Assembly: GCA_025935925.1 (NCBI GenBank)
Contig: JAICUI010000009.1
Location: 1 to 64,000, forward strand
Direction of reading: 5' to 3'
Origin: Chloroflexota bacterium
GTDB taxonomy: Bacteria > Chloroflexota > Limnocylindria > Limnocylindrales > CSP1-4
DNA: 64,000 bases
The position numbers and the translations under genes are program-made. The notes below the pieces were generated by a model. The model saw only the letters and a program-made list of their open reading frames with translations. It was not told the DNA's origin and ran no database searches. Position 1 is the stretch's first letter; the number at the start of each line of letters is the position of its first letter. This document shows, piece after piece, positions 38,954-46,400 of this stretch.

Positions 38954-40899
38954 TCGGCGGCCGTCGCCTTCTTCGTCCCCACGACGAGGACACCGTTGAC
39001 CGCCGGGTAGTTCGAGAAGTACCGCTTGCGCCAGTGCAGCTTGCCGTGGTCGTAGATGGACACGGTGACCCACACCTTGGCGCCATCCGCCGGTGCGTTG
39101 TTCCGGAACGCGTAGCCGACCGGTTTCGTCGGGTCCTTCACGGTCGTGTCGATCGCCCGCGGGCCGCGCTGGATCACGGTGTTGCTGACCTTCGCGGTCC
39201 GGCCGTTCGGGACGCTCCAGATCTTGAACGTCAGCCACCGGCGGCTGCCATCCTGGGTCACGGTCCGGGTGATCAGGATCGGGTACTTGGTGTCATTGCG
39301 GAAGCTCATCGTCTGCTTCGCCTTGCCGACGATCCACACCGTTGCGTCGAGGCCCGGCGGATACCGGTCGATGAACTCGTTGTGGTTCTGGCGCGCGAGC
39401 GGGATCATGCCGGCCCGGAACGCCGCGTTGAACAGCGTCGTCGACGTGGTGCAGATGCCGCCGCCGAACGCGCCCGTGACGGTGATCTTGCCGCCCTCGA
39501 TCGCATTCCCCGGACCGGCGCCCGGGAGGTCGTGCAGGTCGCCGACGGTCTTCCAGAAGTCGAACTTCGCGCCTGCGGGCACCACGGTGCCGTTGATCTT
39601 CGTCGCCGGGGCCTCGATGTTGCCGCCCCAGTGGTTGTTGACGATGACCCAGTAGAACACGCTGTACTTGCTGATCATCCGCATCTTCGGCGCGAACGCC
39701 TTGGCGTCCGCCGCGGTCAGCTTGGGCTGGACGGCCTTCACGACGGCCTCGACCGGCGCCGCGGCACCGCCCGCCTGGCGCGCCGCGATCGCGCTGACGA
39801 TCGAGGCCTTCATGCCGTCCGTGTTAAGCGTCCGGCCCTCGCGACTCGAGCCCGTCGCGACGACGTGGCCGCCGACGAGCTTCAGACCCGCGTCCCTGGC
39901 GATCTGATTGACCTGCTTGCCGAGCGACTTGAGGAGCGGATCGAGGCCCGACGCGTCGAAGACCGGGTTGATGGTGCCGTCGGCCGCGGTCGCGAACGAG
40001 ACGAGCGGCGCCAGCTTGGAGCCGGCGATGGTCCAGCTTTCCTTGCCCCTCGCGACGACGACGTCGGCCGCCATTCGAACCGCGGCCGCCTTCGCGGCCT
40101 CGACGGTCTCGGTCGACACGGAAGGTGCGATGGCCGCGACCGGCACCTCGGCCGCGATCGACGACGGCGTCTCGAGCGAGGCGAGCTGGCGGTCCAGCGC
40201 GTCGAGCAGGGCCGCCCTGTCGACCGCCCGGCCTTCGGTGGCGGGGGTCGTCGCGAACGTCCCCTGATCGGCCGACACGGTGGCGTCGACGGGCGCCTGG
40301 TCGATCGACGCCGCGAGCGCGTCGATGGCCGCCTCGAGCTTTCCACGGTCGTAGGCGACGGCGGAGTCGACGGTGACGCCGTGGATCGCGGCCTGCGGTG
40401 CGCCGATCAGATTCGCGATCGGCTCGCCCTCCCGACCCGCAGCGAACGCGGCAGCCACCATGGCCGCCATGTCCGGTCCGCGTCCGAGATCCGCGTAGCT
40501 GATGGTCGTCACGTGCCCGTCCGGGCCGGTGAGCGTCACCTGTCCCGCGCCCAGCGACCCGTAGGCACTCGTGAGCGCCGCCTCTGCCTGCTCGCGGTTG
40601 AGCCCGCCGAGGTCCGTGCTCCCGACGCGAACGCCGGGCAGGACGCGTCCCTCGTACTGCTGTCCCCAGGCGTACAGCGCGCCCGCGCCGATCGCGAGGG
40701 CGAGCACGGCCCCGAACACGAAGGCGATGCCGAAACGGAGGGCGAGCGACCGCCCGCGGCGACGCCTGGGCGGCTCGCCGCCGGGCACGACGGGAGTGAC
40801 GGGCAGGACCGGCACGGCGGCATCGCCGGCGGGCAGGTCGCCGTCGGGGGCGGATGCGGTGGCAGCGACGTCGGCGGCCGAGTTGGGCAAGTCGGTCAT
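38950..40899 (-). CDS. VanW family membrane-anchored cell wall protein
   Basis: 649 residues. A cytoplasmic Pro-rich start is followed by RRRRGR and a membrane helix at about 53-76. Two putative peptidoglycan-binding domains follow (about 85-340, beginning VLPGVRVGSTDLGGLNREQAEAAL), then the VanW domain with AGAKFDFWKTVGDL and GGGICTTSTTLFNAAFRAG near 480. The last hundred residues form a G5-like beta tail with an HWRKRYFS segment. The protein probably works outside the membrane in wall maintenance; despite the name there is no link to vancomycin here. A TTG one codon before the ATG is less likely as start. Confidence 0.9.
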   Translation of the reverse strand: MTDLPNSAADVAATASAPDGDLPAGDAAVPVLPVTPVVPGGEPPRRRRGRSLALRFGIAFVFGAVLALAIGAGALYAWGQQYEGRVLPGVRVGSTDLGGLNREQAEAALTSAYGSLGAGQVTLTGPDGHVTTISYADLGRGPDMAAMVAAAFAAGREGEPIANLIGAPQAAIHGVTVDSAVAYDRGKLEAAIDALAASIDQAPVDATVSADQGTFATTPATEGRAVDRAALLDALDRQLASLETPSSIAAEVPVAAIAPSVSTETVEAAKAAAVRMAADVVVARGKESWTIAGSKLAPLVSFATAADGTINPVFDASGLDPLLKSLGKQVNQIARDAGLKLVGGHVVATGSSREGRTLNTDGMKASIVSAIAARQAGGAAAPVEAVVKAVQPKLTAADAKAFAPKMRMISKYSVFYWVIVNNHWGGNIEAPATKINGTVVPAGAKFDFWKTVGDLHDLPGAGPGNAIEGGKITVTGAFGGGICTTSTTLFNAAFRAGMIPLARQNHNEFIDRYPPGLDATVWIVGKAKQTMSFRNDTKYPILITRTVTQDGSRRWLTFKIWSVPNGRTAKVSNTVIQRGPRAIDTTVKDPTKPVGYAFRNNAPADGAKVWVTVSIYDHGKLHWRKRYFSNYPAVNGVLVVGTKKATAAD

Positions 40900-41194
40900 C
40901 AAAGGCTCTTACGCGGTTGGCCGGCGTCTGGACTCGTCCCCGGCAGCCGCGACATCTTCGCGTGTGCGCGCGATTTTGTCAGGCGGCCTCCGGCGGGCCG
41001 GCGCGTCTGGGACGCGGGACGGTGTCCGGACGTTGCGCGGGATCCGGCGACGCCGGCATCTCCCGCGCTCGATCACCGAAGGATACGTGCGATCGCGCGA
41101 CGCGCGGCCGGACGCCGGGTCGGCACGCCGTAGAACCGCCATCACAAACATGGGTGAACACCCGCTGTGATGAACGGCCTGCCGCGGGCAACGG
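40900..41194. other. Intergenic region without recognised gene
   Basis: 295 bases between the VanW start and the 98-residue gene stop, both on the minus strand. A TATCCT -10-like box on the minus strand near 41085 is the only candidate signal. Reading frames here lack conserved features and have shifted codon bias. No clear terminator hairpin with a U run was seen. Confidence 0.4.
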
Positions 41195-41491
41195 TCAGCC
41201 GCGCTCGGCGTCCTTCTCGGCGCGGTCCCAGTACGCCGCCTCGCGCTCCCTCCCCCATCGGCGCGACTCCGCGGACATCCGCTGCGCGTGGTCGCGGCGG
41301 TCGTCGGCGGTGGCACGGGCGAACACGATCGATGCGCGGTCGTCGCACTCGGGGCAGCGGAAGTCGACCTGTCCCTCGCCTTCGGCATCGATCGGCTCGA
41401 GCAGCGTCTCCCGGTTCCCGTGCAGGTGTGCGAACCGGCCGGTGCCCGGGCCGTCCACCGGCGGGTAGTAGCGAGAGATCGTCCCGGACAC
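41195..41491 (-). CDS. Hypothetical protein, third gene of the cold-shock operon
   Basis: 98 residues, starting MSGTISRYYPPVDGPGTGRFAHLHGNRE and containing one CPEC pair in FRCPECDDRASIVFARA, followed by a strongly charged helical C-terminus. One Cys pair could bind metal only in a dimer. The GTG has AAGGAG six bases upstream and follows the 106-residue gene by 16 bases, so it belongs to the csp operon. No family is recognised. Confidence 0.65.
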   Translation of the reverse strand: MSGTISRYYPPVDGPGTGRFAHLHGNRETLLEPIDAEGEGQVDFRCPECDDRASIVFARATADDRRDHAQRMSAESRRWGREREAAYWDRAEKDAERG

Positions 41492-41507
41492 GGCGGCTCC
41501 TTCGGGA

Positions 41508-41828
41508 TCAGGCCCGGTCCGATGCGACGTCGGCGACCTCGTCCGCGCTCAACGTCCCGACGCCCCGCCACTCGACGAGGATCGGCGCCTTGCCACGAGG
41601 CGCGGAGCCGGCGCCCACGAGCGCCATCCGACCCCGCACGAGCCGGCCATCCCGCATCCGTCCCGCGATCGTCCCGATGGCCGGCACGTCGCGCGATGGC
41701 ATCAGCACGCGGACGGACCAGCAGTTCGAACGGGTTGCGTCCTGCCAGACGTCGACGGTCGCCCCACCGACCGGCGCATCGTCGAACGTCACGTCCACGA
41801 GCGCGAAGCGCCGATGGTGGCGGATCAC
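41508..41828 (-). CDS. Hypothetical protein translationally coupled to the cold-shock gene
   Basis: 106 residues, beginning VIRHHRRFALVDVTFDDAPVGG. It looks beta-rich with ATVDVWQD, SVRVLMPSRDVPAIG and ILVEWRGVGTL and has no membrane helix or Cys cluster. The GTG overlaps the stop of csp by 4 bases (GTGA), so it should be made together with the cold-shock protein. No family is recognised. Confidence 0.7.
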   Translation of the reverse strand: MIRHHRRFALVDVTFDDAPVGGATVDVWQDATRSNCWSVRVLMPSRDVPAIGTIAGRMRDGRLVRGRMALVGAGSAPRGKAPILVEWRGVGTLSADEVADVASDRA

Positions 41829-42034
41829 TGCGCCGCCGGCTCCACGTTCCTCGCCCGGGCGCCCTTCGGGTCCTGCTCGACCTCGAACTGCACCCGCTCT
41901 CCGCCGACGAGCCGCTCGAAGTCGAGGGTCGGTGCGACGGCGCTCCTGTGGAAGAAGTAGTCCTTGCCGTCGTCCGACGTGATGAACCCGAAGCCGCGCT
42001 CCGCGACGAGCTTCTTGACGATGCCGGTGGCCAA
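41825..42034 (-). CDS. Cold-shock domain protein (CspA family)
   Basis: 69 residues, a single OB-fold cold-shock domain with RNP1-like ERGFGFITSDDG and RNP2-like DYFFHRSAV motifs. Csp proteins bind single-stranded RNA and melt secondary structure. The TTG start is chosen because GGGAGG lies 7 bases upstream and it gives the standard MATGxVKK N-terminus. The leader of about 90 bases can fold so that the ribosome binding site is paired, see the separate entry. Two unknown genes follow in the same operon. Confidence 0.95.
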   Translation of the reverse strand: MATGIVKKLVAERGFGFITSDDGKDYFFHRSAVAPTLDFERLVGGERVQFEVEQDPKGARARNVEPAAQ

Positions 42035-42038
42035 GGCA

Positions 42039-42089
42039 CGCCTCCCGTGGTCTCGAACTGCGGGAGGCGGACATGCGGTCCGTTCGAGA
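42039..42089 (-). promoter_or_regulatory. Bistable leader of the cold-shock gene that can hide its ribosome binding site
   Basis: On the minus strand CGCCTCCCG (42069-42061) is an exact complement of CGGGAGGCG (42047-42039), which contains the ribosome binding site, giving a 9-bp hairpin with a 13-base loop that ends 4 bases before the TTG start. A competing fold pairs TCTCGAAC (42089-42082) with GTTCGAGA (42058-42051) and CGGAC with GTCCG (42082-42068). The two folds overlap, so only one can form fully. This suits temperature-dependent switching of translation. Confidence 0.6.
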
Positions 42090-42129
42090 GGAGTGGCCGC
42101 ACGAGGGTCGCCACTGACGTGGCCCGCGA

Positions 42130-42135
42130 AGCGTA
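42130..42135 (-). promoter_or_regulatory. Probable -10 box of the cold-shock operon
   Basis: TACGCT on the minus strand. Initiation about 7 bases downstream gives a leader of about 90 bases that holds the whole bistable element. The rest of the gap to 42341 shows no gene. Confidence 0.4.
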
Positions 42136-42341
42136 CCACGCGCCGATCCCTCCACCGCCTCCGGCGCCCGGCCATCGCACCCGGCGCGCGGGCGGCCCGG
42201 GACGCCGCGGACACCAGCGCGCAACGCGGGACTGGTCCACCGTTTCGTTCGTGGCGGATGTTCGGCGCAGGATGACGTGATCAGCGTGCGCCAGCCGAGC
42301 GACGGCGTGAACGCGACCGAACCGCGAAAGGAGCCGTGACG

Positions 42342-42807
42342 ATGACGAGCGCCACGAGCGGGCTGCCCCGAGAGCCATCGACCAACGACCCCGACGCGCG
42401 ACCCTCCGCGGTGGACCAGGTGCTGTCACCCCAGCACGAGCTCCAGGGATGGCAGGACGACACGTATCGGACGCTGCACCAGCACCCGGAGCTTGCGAAC
42501 GCCGAGGTCAAGACGTCCGCCGCGGCCGCGGTCGCGCTGCGTGACGCCGGGTACGAGGTGCACGACCATGTCGGACGACGGGAGTCGTCGGCATCCTGCG
42601 CAACGGCGACGGGCCGGTCGTGCTGATGCGCGCCGACATGGACGCGCTCCCGATGCGGGAGGAGACCGGTCTCGCGTACGCCAGCACGGACGAGCAGCCG
42701 GACGCCGACGGTCAGCTCGTGCCCGTGGCGCACGCGTGCGGGCATGACGTGCACGTCGTGAGCCTCATGGGCGCAGCGCGCCTGCTCGCGCAGGGCACCC
42801 GCGATAC
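42342..42807 (+). pseudogene. Truncated and frameshifted M20 amidohydrolase
   Basis: The N-terminal part of an M20D (hippurate hydrolase-like) peptidase: WQDDTYRTLHQHPELANAEVKTS, then, after a one-base frame change near 42570, GVVGILRNGDGPVVLMRADMDALPMREETGLAYAS and HACGHDVHV with the metal-binding His, Cys and Asp. Homology stops near LMGAARLLAQGTRDT, about one third into the family length. The start has a good ribosome binding site (AAAGGAG). Both the frameshift and the missing C-terminal two-thirds make it inactive. The break point coincides with the start of TRIC channel homology. Confidence 0.85.
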
Positions 42808-43233
42808 GTCGTGGTCTCGATCCTGGCCGGGCTGCTCGTCTTCGCCGGGTTCCACACGGTGCGGCGCGCCCGCGACGCGGTCCTCATGCTCGATGCGCTG
42901 GGCCTGGCCGTGTTCGCCGTCGCGGGATCGTTGAAGGCGCTGGCGTTCAACGCGGACCCACTGGCCGCGATACTCCTCGGCATGCTCACGGCGATTGGCG
43001 GCGGGATGCTGCGCGACCTCCTCGTGGTGGAGGTTCCGACGGTGCTGCGCGCCGAGCTGTACGCAGTCGCCGCGCTCGCCGGGGCCGCGGTCGTGGTCGG
43101 GGGGCAGCTGCTGGGACTGCCAACGGGTCCCGTGGCCGTCGCCGGAGGTGCCCTGTGCTTCGCGCTGCGCGCCATCGCGATCCGACGCGGGTGGCGGCTG
43201 CCGGTCTCGCCGGCCGCCGGTCGCGCCGAATGA
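42798..43233 (+). pseudogene. C-terminal half of a TRIC/UPF0126 family cation channel
   Basis: From the codons for PRYVVVSILAGLLVFAGFHTVRRA onward this is the second half of a UPF0126 protein: LMLDALGLAVFAVAGSLKAL, ILLGMLTAIGGGMLRDLLVVEVP (the GGG-x-x-RD repeat motif) and GALCFALRAIAIRRGWRLP. The family has two such repeats of three helices; the first repeat (about 75 residues) is missing and is replaced by the M20 fragment in another frame. The remaining frame of about 140 codons is intact, so loss may be recent. Confidence 0.85.
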
Positions 43234-43297
43234 GGTCCGCGGTCCGCGTCGCTGAACCGGGCTCCGAGCGCGTCCGGCGTCGCGACGCTTGACCGGG

Positions 43298-45553
43298 ATG
43301 GGTGACGCTCGTCGCACGACGCGCCGGGGTGTCATGGCGTCGGCGGCGTCTGCGATCGCGGCGGTGCTGTTCGTCGCGCTGCTCGCAGCATGGGCAGCCG
43401 GTGGCGGATCCGTCAGCCTGCCGTGGGCGCCGACGCTCGGCATCCGCCTCGAGCTGAGCCTCGACGGCTTCGCGATCCTCTATGCGCTGCTGGCGACCGG
43501 GATCGGGTTCCTCGTCTTCGTCTACGGCTCGGGCTACCTCCCGGCGCACCTCGGACACCAGCGGCGGCCCGCCTCCGATGCCCGCCGGTTCTGGCCATGG
43601 ATGGTCGTGTTCATGGCGGCCATGGTCGGCCTCGCGATGGCGCTCGACCTCGTCCTGCTGTTCGTCCTGTTCGACATCACGGCGGTCGCGTCGTATTTCC
43701 TGATCGGCTTCGACCGGCAGCGTGCCGAGGCCCGCGGCGCCGCGTTCATGGCGCTCCTCGTCACCGCCGGGAGCGCGGTGGCGATGCTGCTGGGCGCCGT
43801 GCTCCTGTACTCCGAGTACGGCACGTTCTCGCTGCCCGTGCTGTTCGAACGGGCCCACCCGACGCCCGTCACGACCGCGGCGGCGGCCCTGATCGCCGTC
43901 GCGGCGCTCGCGAAGAGCGCGCAGGTCCCGTTGCACTTCTGGCTCCCCCGCGCGATGGAGGCGCCGACGCCCGTGTCGGCGTATCTCCACTCGGCGGCGA
44001 TGGTCGCGGCCGGCGTCCTGGTCCTCGGCAGGATCCACCCGCTCCTGGCGCTCGATCCGGCGGTCCTCGATGCGCTGCTCTTGATCGGCTTCGCGTCGAT
44101 CGCCGTCGGGGGGCTCATCGCCCTCGCGCAGGATGAGCTGAAACAGGTCCTCGCCCACTCCACGATCTCCCAGTACGGGTACGTCGTCGTCCTGTACGGC
44201 ATCGGCGGCGCGCACGGCGCGGTCGCGGCGGCGCTGTACGTCGTGGCGCATGCGATCGCGAAGAGCGCCCTGTTCATGACCGCCGGAGCCGTCACCGAGG
44301 CGACCGGCGAGTCGCGCCTGTCGCGGCTCGGCGGGCTCGCCCGAGAGCTCCCGGTCGTCGCCGTCGCGAGCGGCATCGCGGCCGCGTCCCTCGCCGCGCT
44401 GCCGCTGACCCTCGGGTTCTTCAAGGACGAGCTGTTCTTCGAGGCCGCGGCGGAGGAGAGCCCGCTGGTCGGCGCGCTGGCCGTCGTCGCGGCCGGGCTG
44501 ACCTTCGCCTATCTCGGGCGGTTCTGGCTCGGCGCGTTCATGGGTCGCCGGCGGACGCCCGCCAGCCGGATCTCGCCGCTGCTCGTGGCGCCGATCGTCG
44601 TGCTCGCCGTCGTGTCGATCATCGGCGGGCTGTTCGTCGAGCCGTTCGCGCGACTCGCGGCCGGGGCCGGCGCGGTGACGGTCGGCGCACCGGTCGACGC
44701 GTCGCCCGGCTACCACCTCGACCTGGGCCTCGCGAACGTGATGGCCGCCGCGGCATGGACGCTCGGGATCGTGATCCTGCTCGCGACGAGCGTGCGCGAG
44801 CCGGTGGCGCGCGCGGTCGCGGCGGCGGGCGACCGGCTGGGTCCGCGGCGCGTGTACGGGCTGGGTCTCCTCGCGTTCGAGCGGCTGTCCGAGGCGGCGC
44901 ACCGGGCCGAGGTCCGGGACCTGCGAACCAGCCTCGCCGCCGTGCTCGTCCCGGGTGCCGTGCTCGCCGCCCTCGGGTTCTTCGCCACGCCCACCGAGGG
45001 CGCGTACGCCGTGGGCCCGATCAGCGCGGCCGACCTGCCGATCGTCGCGCTGCTCGCCCTCGGCGTGGTCGCGGCGTTCACGGCGGCGCGCGACCGCGGC
45101 CGGCTTCGACCCGTGCTCGCGCTGTCCGTGCTCGGCGCCTCGCTCGCCGGCGTCTACGCGGTCATGGGCGCCCCGGACGTCGCGCTCGTCGCCGTCGTCA
45201 TCGAGACGGTGGTCACCCTCGTGTTCGTCACGGTCTTCTCGCAACTGCCCGCGACCGTCATGGGCCGCGCCGGGCCCGCGGCGCCGTCGCCACACCGGAT
45301 CCGGAACGTCGCCGCGGGGATCGTCGCCGGCGTGACGGCCTTCGGCGTCATCTGGACGGCGCTCTCCCGGCCGCCGCTGGGCAGCAGCGATGCGGCGCAG
45401 GACATCCAGCTCACGCCGCTCGCCCACGGTGCCGACGTCGTCACCGTGATCCTCGCGGACTTCCGCGGCCTCGACACGATGGTCGAGATCACGGTCCTCG
45501 CCGTTGCCGTCCTCGGCGTCGCGAGCCTCCTCCGACGGGAGCGCGAGCCGTGA
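43298..45553 (+). CDS. mrpA: Na+/H+ antiporter subunit A (MrpA/MnhA)
   Basis: About 751 residues with some 20 membrane helices, homologous to complex I subunit NuoL. Key proton-channel motifs: lysine-containing ALAKSAQVPLHFWLPRAMEAPTPVSAYLHSAAMV, DELKQVLAHSTISQYGY and a second HAIAKSALFMTAGAV. The C-terminal third (PDVALVAVVIETVVTLVFVTVF; LADFRGLDTMVEITVLAVAVLG) is the MrpA-specific extension also called the MbhD/E-like part. It forms the first of seven overlapping genes. Start is uncertain: ATG at 43298, TTG at 43289 and ATG at 43334 are all possible. Confidence 0.95.
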   Translation: MGDARRTTRRGVMASAASAIAAVLFVALLAAWAAGGGSVSLPWAPTLGIRLELSLDGFAILYALLATGIGFLVFVYGSGYLPAHLGHQRRPASDARRFWPWMVVFMAAMVGLAMALDLVLLFVLFDITAVASYFLIGFDRQRAEARGAAFMALLVTAGSAVAMLLGAVLLYSEYGTFSLPVLFERAHPTPVTTAAAALIAVAALAKSAQVPLHFWLPRAMEAPTPVSAYLHSAAMVAAGVLVLGRIHPLLALDPAVLDALLLIGFASIAVGGLIALAQDELKQVLAHSTISQYGYVVVLYGIGGAHGAVAAALYVVAHAIAKSALFMTAGAVTEATGESRLSRLGGLARELPVVAVASGIAAASLAALPLTLGFFKDELFFEAAAEESPLVGALAVVAAGLTFAYLGRFWLGAFMGRRRTPASRISPLLVAPIVVLAVVSIIGGLFVEPFARLAAGAGAVTVGAPVDASPGYHLDLGLANVMAAAAWTLGIVILLATSVREPVARAVAAAGDRLGPRRVYGLGLLAFERLSEAAHRAEVRDLRTSLAAVLVPGAVLAALGFFATPTEGAYAVGPISAADLPIVALLALGVVAAFTAARDRGRLRPVLALSVLGASLAGVYAVMGAPDVALVAVVIETVVTLVFVTVFSQLPATVMGRAGPAAPSPHRIRNVAAGIVAGVTAFGVIWTALSRPPLGSSDAAQDIQLTPLAHGADVVTVILADFRGLDTMVEITVLAVAVLGVASLLRREREP

Positions 45554-46005
45554 GCCCGGTCATCGGCGTCGTCGCGCCCCGGATCCTCGCGCCTGCCGTC
45601 ATGCTCGCGGCCGGGCTCATCGTCAAGGGCTACTCCGACACCGGCGAAGGATTCAGCGCGGGCGTGATCGTCGCGCTCGCGATCGGGCTGCGGTACATCA
45701 CGCTCGGACGGCGCCGCGCCGACCGGACGCTCGCGGTGGCCCGGCACGCGAACGTCGTGGCGGCCGCGGGGCTGCTCATCGCCCTCGGGTTCGGCTTCCA
45801 GGGCGTGCTGTCCGGTGCGCCACCGTTCACGCACCTGCCGCCACCGGGGAGCCCGGTCATCGGCATCGGGACGCTGGAGCTGACGACGGCCGTCGGTTTC
45901 GACGTCGGCCTGTTCCTGCTCGTGGCCGGGAGCCTGACGGTCCTGATCCGCTACCTGACCGAGCTGCTGCCCGATCCTGCCGACGACCCGGGTGACGAGC
46001 GATGA
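45550..46005 (+). CDS. mrpB: Na+/H+ antiporter subunit B (MrpB)
   Basis: 151 residues with four membrane helices. The MrpB signature GLIVKGYSDTGEGFSAGVIVALAIGLRYITLG (here near 21-52, GHxxPGGGF in many homologues, changed to GYSDTGEGF) and FDVGLFLLVAGSLTVL near 115-130 are clear. The GTG overlaps the mrpA TGA and the stop overlaps the mrpC ATG, so it is tightly coupled. Part of the Mrp multi-subunit antiporter that exchanges cytoplasmic Na+ for protons. Confidence 0.92.
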   Translation: MSPVIGVVAPRILAPAVMLAAGLIVKGYSDTGEGFSAGVIVALAIGLRYITLGRRRADRTLAVARHANVVAAAGLLIALGFGFQGVLSGAPPFTHLPPPGSPVIGIGTLELTTAVGFDVGLFLLVAGSLTVLIRYLTELLPDPADDPGDER

Positions 46006-46400
46006 ACCTCGTCTTCGCGCTCGCGGCCGCGATCCTGTTCGGCATCGGCGCGTACCTCGTCCTCCAGCGCGACCTCGTGCGGCTGGTCCTCGGCGTGGCC
46101 GTGATCTCGCAGTCGGCCGTGCTGACGCTGCTCGCGGCCTCGCTCCGGCTGGGCGCCGCGCCGATCTATCCCCTGCCCGAAGGGACGCTCAGCGATCCGC
46201 TGAGCCAGGCGATGGCCCTGACGGCGATCGTCATCGGGATGGCGGTGACGGCCCTCCTGCTCGTCCTCGTCTTCCGCGTCGCGGTCGCGTTCCGGTCCGA
46301 CGAGCTCGAGGAGGTGGCGGGCGAGGAGGTCTCGCTCGACGCACGCCTGGAGGAGACGGAGGGCGAGGCCCACGAGCGCGAGGAGGCGGCGGCGCGATGA
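46002..46400 (+). CDS. mrpC: Na+/H+ antiporter subunit C (MrpC)
   Basis: 132 residues, homologous to NuoK, with three membrane helices: LVFALAAAILFGIGAYLVLQRDLVRLVLGVAVISQSAVLTLL and DPLSQAMALTAIVIGMAVTALLLVLVFRV. The DP-LxQALxLTAIVIG block is the MrpC hallmark. A charged Glu-rich C-terminal tail of about 35 residues follows. ATGA overlaps on both sides. Confidence 0.93.
   Translation: MNLVFALAAAILFGIGAYLVLQRDLVRLVLGVAVISQSAVLTLLAASLRLGAAPIYPLPEGTLSDPLSQAMALTAIVIGMAVTALLLVLVFRVAVAFRSDELEEVAGEEVSLDARLEETEGEAHEREEAAAR

Noticed and set aside
40979-41191. 70-codon minus-strand frame between the VanW gene and the 98-residue gene
   Set aside because: Poor codon bias, no ribosome binding site, no conserved features, and it would overlap the likely promoter region of the VanW gene.
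43289-43334. A single certain start for mrpA
   Set aside because: TTG 43289, ATG 43298 and ATG 43334 all lack a decisive ribosome binding site; the middle one was used with this caveat.
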